Shown in pieces: positions 23,996 through 31,380 of a stretch of 33,981 nt of DNA (the stretch's first letter is position 1; each line of letters opens with the position of its first letter). The DNA is from an uncultured Bacillaceae bacterium (GTDB lineage Bacteria > Bacillota > Bacilli > Bacillales > Caldibacillaceae). A model generated the notes under the pieces. That model was not told the origin of the DNA, ran no database searches, and saw nothing but the letters and a program-made list of their open reading frames with translations. The translations under genes and the position numbers were made by a program. The stretch is taken from the NCBI GenBank assembly GCA_937983015.1, contig CALKAK010000006.1:1-33981 (forward strand), read 5' to 3'.

Positions 23996-24032
23996 AAAAA
24001 GAAAAGAGGATTCCATGAAGATGAAAATCCTC
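23996..24032 (-). terminator. Terminator of spo0A
   Basis: On the minus strand GAGGATT (24032-24026) pairs with AATCCTC (24012-24006), followed by TTTTCTTTTT. It is about 50 bases after the spo0A stop. The rest of the 23805-24084 interval is AT-rich, with no gene recognised. Confidence 0.8.
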
Positions 24033-24084
24033 GAAACAGAAAATGAATCGAGTTAGCCGGGTCGCCTGCTTGCCGTTTTGGTGG

Positions 24085-24864
24085 TCAATTATATTTATTC
24101 CGTTCGATGCGCAGTCGATCCGCAACCATCGCTATGAATTCTGAGTTCGTTGGTTTTGCTTTTGTCATCGATACGGTATAGCCGAACATGTTTGCGATCG
24201 ATTCGATATTGCCCCGATTCCAAGCAACTTCAATTGCATGGCGAATCGCCCGTTCGACCCTGCTCGGTGTCGTGTTGTATTTTTTGGCGATATCTGGATA
24301 GAGTACTTTCGTGATCGAACCGAGCAATTCGATATCATGATAGACCATTGCGATCGCTTCCCGTAGATACAAATATCCCTTGATATGGGCGGGAACGCCA
24401 ATTTCATGTATGATACTGGTGATACTGGCATCGAGGCTCGGTTCCTTTTTTTCCTTTTCCGTTCGCGTAACTGATATCGTCGCACCATTTTGTGGTTTGC
24501 GCATCACAAGGCGAATCTGATTAGTGAGGTTAGCGGTATCAAAAGGTTTAACGATAAAATAACGCGCACCAAGTTCCACCGCTTTTTTCGTCACGTCTTC
24601 TTGTCCGAAAGCGGTCAACATAATCACATTTGGTTTTTCCTTTTGGTTGCTGATCTTTTCTAAAACCGTCATTCCATCCAGATGAGGCATGATGATATCG
24701 AGTAAAAGAACATCCGGTTTCTTTTCCTCAACCATTTGCAAACACTGGACGCCATCGTAAGAAATACCGATGACTTCCATATCTGGTTCTTCATTAATGA
24801 TTTCCTTTAACAAATTTGTTAATTCCCGATTATCATCAGCAATGGCAACCGTGATAGATTCCAC
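24085..24864 (-). CDS. spo0A: Stage 0 sporulation response regulator Spo0A
   Basis: This is the master regulator of entry into sporulation. Its receiver domain (residues 1-125) has the acidic pocket ADDNRE (Asp10, Asp11), phosphoacceptor Asp56 in LLLDIIMPHLDG and Lys in FIVKPFD. The C-terminal DNA-binding domain contains SITSIIHEIGVPAHIKGYLYLREAI and the recognition helix region NTTPSRVERAIRHAIEVAW. It ends with MTKAKPTNSEFIAMVADRLR, which is almost identical to B. subtilis. The start is GTG at 24864 (259 residues) behind GGGGGAGG. It lies downstream of spoIVB, as in other Bacilli, so the organism is an endospore former. Confidence 0.98.
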   Translation of the reverse strand: MESITVAIADDNRELTNLLKEIINEEPDMEVIGISYDGVQCLQMVEEKKPDVLLLDIIMPHLDGMTVLEKISNQKEKPNVIMLTAFGQEDVTKKAVELGARYFIVKPFDTANLTNQIRLVMRKPQNGATISVTRTEKEKKEPSLDASITSIIHEIGVPAHIKGYLYLREAIAMVYHDIELLGSITKVLYPDIAKKYNTTPSRVERAIRHAIEVAWNRGNIESIANMFGYTVSMTKAKPTNSEFIAMVADRLRIERNKYN

Positions 24865-24976
24865 ATTCCTCCCCCTTGCCGTTCCCATATTATTAAAAAA
24901 TCAAAGTAAATAACGATTTCGCTAAAACAAGCAAAATTCCTGCATTTTTTTGAAAAAAATCCAATGTTCCTAAGTT

Positions 24977-24983
24977 TTTGACA
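24977..24983 (-). promoter_or_regulatory. Possible 0A box upstream of spo0A
   Basis: TGTCAAA on the minus strand fits the Spo0A box TGTCRAA and lies about 115 bases before the spo0A start. A single 7-base match in AT-rich DNA is weak. A sigma-H promoter was looked for but the best pair has spacing two bases too long. Confidence 0.27.
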
Positions 24984-25015
24984 TTATTTTACAAATCTTC
25001 ATTGAAAAATATGCA

Positions 25016-25040
25016 GAAAAAAGCGAGGAATTTCCTCGCT
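25016..25040 (-). terminator. Terminator of spoIVB
   Basis: On the minus strand AGCGAGG-AAATT-CCTCGCT forms a perfect 7 bp stem followed by TTTTTT. The stem begins within the spoIVB stop codon. Confidence 0.88.
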
Positions 25041-26331
25041 AACTGGCCTGTTCCATCTCCTCTTCGTAGAGATTAAAGCCTGCTTCATTGAGCATCCACT
25101 CGATATGCACTCCATATCCACTTGTCTGATCATTTACGAAAACATGGGTTACAGCACCCACTAGTTTCCCGTCTTGAATGATCGGACTTCCGCTCATTCC
25201 CTGAACGATGCCCCCGGTTTTATCCAGTAGTTTTGGATCGGTGATTTTAATGACCAATCCTTTTGTGGCCGGAAATTTTTGTGGCGTAGAATTGATGATC
25301 TCAATATCGAACGCCTCAACTTTGTCATGATCGACTACGGTCAATATTTGTGCTGGGCCTTTTTTCACCTCATGGGATAAGCCGACTGGAATCGGTTCAT
25401 CCATGATTCCATTTTTTAATTCTTTTTGCAGAGTTCCGAAGATGCCGAACTGATTATTTTTCTGAATCGTTCCAGCGATTTCCGTTTCCGAAATAAAGCG
25501 GGCAAGTTTCTCACCTGGTACTCCATCTTTTCCCTTCTGAATCGATGTAACCCGTGATGGGACAATATAGCCATCTTTAACCACGATCGGCATCTTTGTA
25601 TCGATATCGGATATCACATGTCCTAATGCGCCGTAACGTCTGGTTTGCGGTTCATAAAATGTTAACGTTCCGATTCCCGCAGCGGAATCCCTGATATAAA
25701 GACCGAGCTTATATTTGTTTTCTTTTTCCTCCCGTTCAGGTCGGAGTTTTGCCTTAATGGTTTCATGATTTCTCTGCAGGGTGATTTCAAGCTCTGTTCC
25801 CTTTTCACCAGCTTCCTGAACGAGCGGGGCGATCTCACCGATGGAAGAAATCGTTTTTCCATTGATTTCGGTAATCAAATCCCCAATCTGAATCCCCGCT
25901 TCCTCTCCCGGTGATAATTTTCCTCTTGCGGTCTCAAGCTGATATAACCCGACGACGAGCACACCACGGGAGTGAATTTTAACACCGATTGATTGTCCAC
26001 CGGGCACTACTTTAAAATCTTTTAACACGCGGACATCGATTTTTTTCGCGGGTATCCCGGCCAGTTGTAATAAAAGGGAACTTTCTCCAGCCTTTCGGGC
26101 AGCTAGGTCAAGCTCGTGATCTTCCCGGGCGATCACCAGGTGATCATCTTCCGTGTCGGTTTGAACGGGTTGAACGGTTCGTCCGACCGGTAATGTATAT
26201 GTTCCTCCCTCAAACAGGGTGATTTCATTCGGTAACCGCCAAATCTGTCCTACGGGGGTGCAAAAGCCGAGGAAGACGAAAGAAACAAGGAGAAATAAAC
26301 CGAATATTTTTCTAAAATTATCTCTTGACAA
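25039..26331 (-). CDS. spoIVB: Stage IV sporulation serine protease SpoIVB
   Basis: This S55-family protease is made in the forespore and secreted into the space between the two membranes. There it cleaves SpoIVFA and triggers pro-sigma-K processing. An N-terminal transmembrane segment (IFGLFLLVSFVFLGF) is followed by a PDZ domain at about residues 115-195 (GLYQLETARGKLSPGEEAGIQIGD). The peptidase domain has the catalytic His in GALGHVISD and Ser in QGMSGSPII. The TTG at 26331 (430 residues) is favoured: AGGAG lies about 10 bases upstream and the length fits B. subtilis (426). The frame is open to an ATG at 26385. Confidence 0.95.
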   Translation of the reverse strand: MSRDNFRKIFGLFLLVSFVFLGFCTPVGQIWRLPNEITLFEGGTYTLPVGRTVQPVQTDTEDDHLVIAREDHELDLAARKAGESSLLLQLAGIPAKKIDVRVLKDFKVVPGGQSIGVKIHSRGVLVVGLYQLETARGKLSPGEEAGIQIGDLITEINGKTISSIGEIAPLVQEAGEKGTELEITLQRNHETIKAKLRPEREEKENKYKLGLYIRDSAAGIGTLTFYEPQTRRYGALGHVISDIDTKMPIVVKDGYIVPSRVTSIQKGKDGVPGEKLARFISETEIAGTIQKNNQFGIFGTLQKELKNGIMDEPIPVGLSHEVKKGPAQILTVVDHDKVEAFDIEIINSTPQKFPATKGLVIKITDPKLLDKTGGIVQGMSGSPIIQDGKLVGAVTHVFVNDQTSGYGVHIEWMLNEAGFNLYEEEMEQAS

Positions 26332-26432
26332 ATCCGTCACTCTCCTCGCTTCTATTGGCATGCCCCCATCATTTTGCGGGACCATTAATGGACTGGACCG
26401 AGTAAAGGTCCCATGATAAATGGGTGCATTAA

Positions 26433-26462
26433 TAATCTAACCTTTGATCACCCTATTTATAA
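26433..26462 (-). promoter_or_regulatory. Candidate sigma-F/sigma-G promoter of spoIVB
   Basis: On the minus strand the -10 GGTTAGATTA (26433-26442) fits the forespore consensus GGNNANANTW at every position. The -35 TTATA (26458-26462) fits GYWTA except at its first base, and spacing is 15. It is about 100 bases before the spoIVB start. B. subtilis spoIVB is transcribed by sigma-F and sigma-G. Confidence 0.55.
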
Positions 26463-26607
26463 TGAATCGTTCGGGAAAAAAACTGCCCGAAATGTCAGCC
26501 TCTGGTATTGAAGCCGGGATATTACGAAAAAAATTGATATGATGGATGGGACCGACCAGGGGAAGGTTTGTACCATTTTACACCAGATCATGGCGCCCGA
26601 CAGATAA

Positions 26608-28302
26608 TCATGAAACGACCGTTTTCCTTTTTTCCGCCATCTCCAGCATTTCTTGCGCATGATCAAGGGTGGCATCCGTAATTTTCGCTCCCGCTATCAT
26701 CCGGGCGATCTCCCGGATCCGTTCCCGTTCACTTAATGGATGAACCGAAGTTTGCGTACGGTTTTGATAAACTTCCTTCGTAATTAGATAATGGTGATCG
26801 CTTAACGCAGCGACTTGCGGTAGATGGGTGATGGAAAGAACCTGGGAATGGAGGGAGATCTGATAAATTTTTTCACCGATCGCCTGGGCCACACGTCCGC
26901 TCACTCCCGTATCCACTTCGTCGAAAATGATCGAGGTGACCCCTTGGTGACGGGAAAAGATCGTTTTTAACGCCAGCATGATCCGGGATAATTCACCACC
27001 AGAGGCGATTTTAGCCAGGGGTTTGGCCGGCTCTCCAGGATTGGTGCTAATATAAAATTCCACATCGTCGATTCCATCTGGACGGAAGGTATATTCGGGT
27101 AATTTTTTAAATTGTATGTCAAATACAGTTTTATCCATATACAACGCTTTTAATTCCTCTTCTATGGTTGATATGAGCTTCCGGGCGACTTTTTTCCGCA
27201 GTCGCGACAGATGCTCTCCTTCCACGAGGAGATCGTTCGCTACGGATCGCAATTTTTCCTGGAGTTTCGTGACATGACTTTCCCGGTTTTCGATCAGTTC
27301 GATCTCTTCTTCGATTTGGGCACAATAGGCTAATATGTCTTCGATCGTTTGCCCGTATTTTCGTTTCAAATGATTGATTTCATAAAGCCGGGCTTCTACT
27401 TCATCAAGGCGCTGGGGATTATAGTTAAGTGTTTCAATATAATCCCGTAACGAATGGGAAATTTCTTCCAATATGTAAAAACTGTTAGCCGCTTGTTCCT
27501 GAATCTCTTTATATTGTTCATCGATTTCCGCAGCCATTTCTAAATTTGAAACGACCAATCCGAGCCAGTCCAGTCCTTTTTGTTCGCCCTGAAGGGATTC
27601 GTATGCGGTCGTTAAATATTGATATAAGCGCTCAAAATTAGTATAAATACGCTTTTCATTTTCCAGCTTTTCATCTTCACCGATTTTTAAATCGGCTTTC
27701 GTAATCTCCTCATATTGGAACCGCAATAAATCAAGGCGCTGGGCCATGGCTTGCTCATTTTCCGTCAAATTTTGCAAGTCTTTCTTCACCTTTTGGTATT
27801 CCCGGTATAAGGAGCGATATTCCTGCAAGGCCCTGGCAATTTCTTCTCCACCAAAATCATCGAGGAGCTGAATATGAAGCTCCGGTTTTAATAATTCTTG
27901 ATGCTCATGCTGACCGTGTATGTCGACGAGCGTACTACCGATTTCGCGCAAAATGGAAATCGTCACGAGTTTACCATTGATCCGGCAGACGCTTTTCCCT
28001 GTAGCGTATATATCACGATGCAGGATGAGCATCCCTTCTTCTACTTCAATACCAAACTCCCGTGCCTTCTTAAGAGCACGGGGATTATCATCGATGAGAA
28101 AAAGCCCTTCAATTTCTGCCCGTTTTGTACCGTGCCGGACAAAATCACTCGAACCTCGACCACCGACAAGAAGTTGAATAGCATCGATAATAATGGATTT
28201 CCCCGCACCGGTCTCTCCGGTAAGTACCGTAAAGCCGTCTTCAAACGAAATAGAGACGGAGTCAATAATAGCAAAATTTTTGATCGATAGTTCTGCTAAC
28301 AC
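26608..28302 (-). CDS. recN: DNA repair protein RecN
   Basis: This 564-residue SMC-like ATPase acts early at double-strand breaks. The N-terminal head has Walker A (LTGETGAGKS) near residue 29. Two long coiled-coil stretches occupy the middle (about 160-390). The C-terminal head carries the signature IASGGELSRIMLALK and Walker B SIIFDEVDTGVSG. The start is the GTG at 28302 (MLAELSIKNFAIID), as in B. subtilis RecN, with GGGAGGGG just upstream. It begins 2 bases after the stop of the fused argR. The argR-recN pair is conserved in Bacilli. Confidence 0.96.
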   Translation of the reverse strand: MLAELSIKNFAIIDSVSISFEDGFTVLTGETGAGKSIIIDAIQLLVGGRGSSDFVRHGTKRAEIEGLFLIDDNPRALKKAREFGIEVEEGMLILHRDIYATGKSVCRINGKLVTISILREIGSTLVDIHGQHEHQELLKPELHIQLLDDFGGEEIARALQEYRSLYREYQKVKKDLQNLTENEQAMAQRLDLLRFQYEEITKADLKIGEDEKLENEKRIYTNFERLYQYLTTAYESLQGEQKGLDWLGLVVSNLEMAAEIDEQYKEIQEQAANSFYILEEISHSLRDYIETLNYNPQRLDEVEARLYEINHLKRKYGQTIEDILAYCAQIEEEIELIENRESHVTKLQEKLRSVANDLLVEGEHLSRLRKKVARKLISTIEEELKALYMDKTVFDIQFKKLPEYTFRPDGIDDVEFYISTNPGEPAKPLAKIASGGELSRIMLALKTIFSRHQGVTSIIFDEVDTGVSGRVAQAIGEKIYQISLHSQVLSITHLPQVAALSDHHYLITKEVYQNRTQTSVHPLSERERIREIARMIAGAKITDATLDHAQEMLEMAEKRKTVVS

Positions 28303-28304
28303 CT

Positions 28305-29198
28305 TTACCCCTCCCGCGCAGTAGAAATAAGGCTGTACAATCGTTCCGTAATCTTTTTCGTTACGGAGCTCGTCCTCGCAACAATCAAGCATGTATCATC
28401 GCCGCAGATCGTACCAACAATTTCCGGCCAGTCGAGTTGATCGAGTAAAACTCCTAATGCATGGGCATTACCGGGAAGCGTCTTTAATACGATCAAATTT
28501 TCCGCCTGGTCGATCTTTACGATCGCATCATGAAGTGCTTTTCTGAGCATCTCCGTGACATGATTTTGTTGCAGTGGCGAAAAACCGTATTGATAATGGC
28601 CATCTTTTCCCGGCTGTTTGACTAGATGTAATTCTTTCATATCCCGCGAGATTGTGGCCTGTGTAACTTCGATTCCTTCTGATTCTAAATGCTTGATTAA
28701 TTCCTCCTGGGTTTCGACCGGATGATTGGCGATAATTTCTTTGATCTTGAGGCGTCGTTCGGAAAAACGTGATAGGATTCGTTTCGCATCATCATGGGAA
28801 CGACTAATAATTAAACAAGTATCATCGCCGCAAATCGTACCCACAATTTCCTGCCAGTCCAGTTGATCGATGATCGCACCGACGGCATGCGCATTTCCGG
28901 GGATCGTTTTTAATACGACCAGATTGTCCGCCTGGTCGATTTTGACTAATGTATCTTCGAGAACTCTTTGTAATTTGAGTGCCGGATCATATTTCTTTTC
29001 AGGGGGTAAACTGTACTTGTAACGTCCTGAATCCGTCAGTACCTTCACCAGTTGTAGTTCTTTAATATCCCGCGAAACGGTCGCCTGTGTGACCTGAAAA
29101 CCTGCTTTCCGCAAATGTTCCACCAATTGTTCCTGGGTCTCGATATTATGGCTGTTGATAAGCTCTTTAATCTTCCAGTGCCGCTTTTGTTTTCCCAT
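28305..29198 (-). CDS. argR: Tandem-fused arginine repressor (two complete ArgR copies)
   Basis: The 297-residue product holds two whole ArgR proteins in one chain. Copy 1 is about residues 1-145 and copy 2 about 146-297. Each has an N-terminal winged helix with the Ser-Arg DNA-contact motif (QATVSRDIKEL with S42/R43; QATISRDMKEL with S184/R185). Each also has a C-terminal oligomerisation domain with the arginine-binding GTICGDDTCLI (D125/D126 and D267/D268). By hand alignment the copies share about 56% of residues. There is no linker: the last helix of copy 1 runs into the first helix of copy 2. B. subtilis AhrC has 149 residues. The start is ATG behind GGGGGGTGATCGA; the frame is open to 29333. 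It would repress arginine synthesis and activate catabolism. Confidence 0.95.
   Translation of the reverse strand: MGKQKRHWKIKELINSHNIETQEQLVEHLRKAGFQVTQATVSRDIKELQLVKVLTDSGRYKYSLPPEKKYDPALKLQRVLEDTLVKIDQADNLVVLKTIPGNAHAVGAIIDQLDWQEIVGTICGDDTCLIISRSHDDAKRILSRFSERRLKIKEIIANHPVETQEELIKHLESEGIEVTQATISRDMKELHLVKQPGKDGHYQYGFSPLQQNHVTEMLRKALHDAIVKIDQAENLIVLKTLPGNAHALGVLLDQLDWPEIVGTICGDDTCLIVARTSSVTKKITERLYSLISTAREG
28393..28940 (-). repeat. Direct repeat within argR (internal duplication)
   Basis: Bases 28393-28514 and 28819-28940 align without gaps at a constant offset of 426 bases (142 codons). By eye about 101 of 122 positions match. They encode the arginine-binding core of copy 2 and copy 1. 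The duplication extends over the whole gene but is more diverged elsewhere. Confidence 0.9.
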
Positions 29199-29232
29199 TC
29201 GATCACCCCCCTGGTAAAGTCTTTTTGCTTTT

Positions 29233-29262
29233 ATTTTACTAAAAGAATGAAGCGATTGAAAA
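29233..29262 (-). promoter_or_regulatory. Possible promoter of argR-recN
   Basis: On the minus strand TTTTCA (29257-29262) and TAAAAT (29233-29238) are 18 bases apart, 35 bases before argR. A terminator for yqxC lies directly upstream, so argR needs its own promoter. No clear ARG box overlaps it. Confidence 0.42.
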
Positions 29263-29296
29263 GCGACTTTCCCGTAAATCCCATTCCCTTTGTACA

Positions 29297-29321
29297 TAAA
29301 AAAATCCCGAAAAAATCGGGA
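29297..29321 (-). terminator. Terminator of yqxC
   Basis: On the minus strand TCCCGA-TTTTT-TCGGGA is followed by seven T. It sits 9 bases after the yqxC stop and separates it from argR. Confidence 0.87.
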
Positions 29322-29329
29322 CGTATTAT

Positions 29330-30169
29330 TCAATCTTTATCCTTTGACTGTTTTAATTGTTCGTGGGCTTCTTTCACGATTCTTTCAACTGGAACTGCGA
29401 GGTGGTTAGTCCCCTGTTTACATTCACCGGTCCATGTGAGATGAACCAAAAATTCGATATTACCATCGCCTCCGGTGATCGGCGAATACGTTAAGTTTTT
29501 TACATCATACCCTTCCCTTAATGAAAAACCGATGATCTCGTTTAACACCTCAATATGAACGAAGGGGTCGCGAACGATTCCTTTTTTTCCTACTTTATCC
29601 CGACCGGCCTCAAATTGCGGTTTAATGAGCGCGATGCAATCACCACCGGGTACGAGAATCGTCTTTAACACAGGCAGGATGATCTTTAAGGAAATAAAGG
29701 AAACGTCGATGGTCGCGAACTCTGGTAAATCTTTTTCTAAATCTTCCGGTTTCATATAACGAAAATTCGTCCGTTCCATCACGATGACCCGTTCATCTTG
29801 CCTGAGTTTCCAGGCCAGCTGATTATAACCAACATCCACGGCGTAGACATACCTGGCACCATGTTGCAAAGCACAGTCGGTAAAACCACCGGTGGATGCA
29901 CCGATATCGATCATCACTTTATCTTTTACACTCACCGCGAAAGTTTTCAATGCCTTTTCTAACTTATAGCCGCCCCGGGAAACATAAGGCATCCTCTCTC
30001 CCTTGATGGTGATCGGAATCGATGCGGGAACTTTTGTGCCGGGCTTATCGAGCCGCTCATCTCCCGAATAAACGATCCCTTGCATGATGAGCCTTTTCGC
30101 TTTCTCTCTCGTTTCGACAAGCCCTCTTTCCACCAATAATACATCGAGGCGAATTTTTTCTTCTTTCAT
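29330..30169 (-). CDS. yqxC: YqxC/TlyA-family S4-domain RNA methyltransferase
   Basis: This 279-residue protein has an N-terminal S4 RNA-binding domain (about residues 5-65, RLDVLLVERGLVETREKAKRLI). An FtsJ-like SAM-dependent methyltransferase domain follows, with motif I DIGASTGGFTDCAL near 90 and the later DVSFISLK and IALIKPQFE. TlyA homologues 2'-O-methylate ribosomal RNA; the older name hemolysin is a historical label. Its place between ispA and argR is conserved in Bacilli. AAGGACGG precedes the ATG. Confidence 0.93.
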   Translation of the reverse strand: MKEEKIRLDVLLVERGLVETREKAKRLIMQGIVYSGDERLDKPGTKVPASIPITIKGERMPYVSRGGYKLEKALKTFAVSVKDKVMIDIGASTGGFTDCALQHGARYVYAVDVGYNQLAWKLRQDERVIVMERTNFRYMKPEDLEKDLPEFATIDVSFISLKIILPVLKTILVPGGDCIALIKPQFEAGRDKVGKKGIVRDPFVHIEVLNEIIGFSLREGYDVKNLTYSPITGGDGNIEFLVHLTWTGECKQGTNHLAVPVERIVKEAHEQLKQSKDKD

Positions 30170-30220
30170 GATACCCGTCCTTTACTAGCTGCTCCCATGT
30201 ATCTACATTTATTATGATAA

Positions 30221-30260
30221 AAAAATATTCACGGATACAATGGAATCAAAATATGTATCC
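30221..30260 (-). terminator. Weak terminator-like hairpin after ispA
   Basis: On the minus strand GGATACA pairs with TGTATCC over a 14-base loop. A T run follows only after GTGAATA. It may attenuate rather than end transcription before yqxC. Confidence 0.35.
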
Positions 30261-30267
30261 ACACCCT

Positions 30268-31137
30268 TTAATTGATCCTGTGCGCGACCAAATCGGTCAA
30301 TTCCTCTAATCTACCTGTATCAAGCGGGAGTGAATGCAATATGTTTTGCGCTAGGGTGATATGTTCCCGTAATTTTTCTTTCGCACCTTCGAGGGATAAT
30401 AATTTCGGGTACGTACTCTTATTTTTTATCTCATCGCTGCCTGCTTTTTTTCCTAATTGTTCGGTTGACCCGATTACATCAAGGACATCATCCCGGATCT
30501 GGAAGGCAAGACCGATGTGGTACGAAAATCGATCCAATCGTTCCATAATCTCGCGATCCGCATCCGCCAAGATCCCTCCGGCTTTTATACAGTAGGCAAG
30601 GAGTTTTCCCGTTTTATGGATATGAATCTTCTCAAGTTCATTCAAACTGATCTGTTTATTTTCTGCGGCCAAATCATCGAATTGACCAGCCACCATACCT
30701 TCTGGACCGGCTGCCCGGGCGAGTTCTTCGATAAGTCGAATTCTTTGTTCAGAAGGAATCTCTTTAGCTTCGGCGAGCACTTGAAAACTGTAGGTCAAGA
30801 GAGCATCCCCGCTTAAAATCGCAGTGGCCTCTCCGAAAACTTTATGATTGGTCAATTTCCCGCGCCGGTAATCATCATCATCCATAGCGGGCAAGTCATC
30901 ATGGATGAGGGAATAAGTATGGACCATCTCGACCGCACAGGCTACCGGCAATCCAAGGGATGGGTTTTTCTGAAACGCTTCGAGGGTTGCGAACAGTAAA
31001 AGGGGGCGGATTCTTTTTCCCCCGGCGAGAAGGGAATATTGCATCGAATCGTGCAACACTTTGGGTGGCTGAATTTTCTTGATATACTTTTCCAGTTCTT
31101 CATTAAACCAAGCAACCGTTTTTTGTAAACTAGTCAT
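30268..31137 (-). CDS. ispA: Farnesyl/geranyl diphosphate synthase (IspA/YqiD)
   Basis: This 289-residue short-chain trans-prenyltransferase condenses isopentenyl and dimethylallyl diphosphate to farnesyl diphosphate, for undecaprenyl, quinone and other isoprenoid synthesis. The first aspartate-rich motif is DDLPAMDDDDYRRG near residue 82. The second is FQIRDDVLDVIGS near 207, and GGKRIRPLLL lies near 36. Length is normal. GAGGAGGA lies ten bases before the ATG, next to the xseB stop. In B. subtilis dxs follows this gene; here only 98 bases separate it from yqxC. Confidence 0.95.
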   Translation of the reverse strand: MTSLQKTVAWFNEELEKYIKKIQPPKVLHDSMQYSLLAGGKRIRPLLLFATLEAFQKNPSLGLPVACAVEMVHTYSLIHDDLPAMDDDDYRRGKLTNHKVFGEATAILSGDALLTYSFQVLAEAKEIPSEQRIRLIEELARAAGPEGMVAGQFDDLAAENKQISLNELEKIHIHKTGKLLAYCIKAGGILADADREIMERLDRFSYHIGLAFQIRDDVLDVIGSTEQLGKKAGSDEIKNKSTYPKLLSLEGAKEKLREHITLAQNILHSLPLDTGRLEELTDLVAHRIN

Positions 31138-31143
31138 TTCGGA

Positions 31144-31380
31144 TTATTCCTCCTCGCTGATCGTGAAACTTGCCAGTTCCCCATTTTCCTTGAGGATTTG
31201 CGTCAATTCTTTCTCCACATTTTGCAATTTTTTATTGCATAATTGGGCGAGATCCATCCCTTCTTTGTATTTCCGGATCGCCTCTTCCAACGGTACGTCC
31301 CCTTCCTCTAATATCTCCACGATCTTCGTTAATTTTTCTAAAGCCTTTTCGAATGTCAATTCTTCTTTATTCTTCGTCAT
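31144..31380 (-). CDS. xseB: Exodeoxyribonuclease VII small subunit
   Basis: This 78-residue helical protein has the family pattern TFEKALEKLTKIVEILEEGDVPLEEAIRKYKEG followed by a second helix and an acidic tail. Several copies bind each XseA to form exonuclease VII, which degrades single-stranded DNA. It overlaps the end of xseA by 14 bases, consistent with translational coupling, and is followed closely by ispA. Confidence 0.95.
   Translation of the reverse strand: MTKNKEELTFEKALEKLTKIVEILEEGDVPLEEAIRKYKEGMDLAQLCNKKLQNVEKELTQILKENGELASFTISEEE

Noticed and set aside
24865..25015. Sigma-H promoter for spo0A
   Set aside because: GGA and GAAT elements can be found, but their spacing is two bases too long and the -35 lacks its conserved A.
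26467..26493. Hairpin TTCGGG...CCCGAA as a recN terminator
   Set aside because: The 6 bp stem is not followed by a T run in the recN direction. No clear recN terminator was identified in 26463-26607.
27898..28290. 130-codon plus-strand frame antisense to recN
   Set aside because: It overlaps the conserved RecN ATPase head and shows no coding features of its own.
28305..29198. The doubled argR as a sequencing or assembly duplication
   Set aside because: The copies differ at about 44% of amino acids, stay in frame and join cleanly. An artefact would give near-identical copies.
29330..30169. YqxC as a true hemolysin
   Set aside because: The S4 and FtsJ-like domains indicate an RNA methyltransferase; the hemolysin label is historical.
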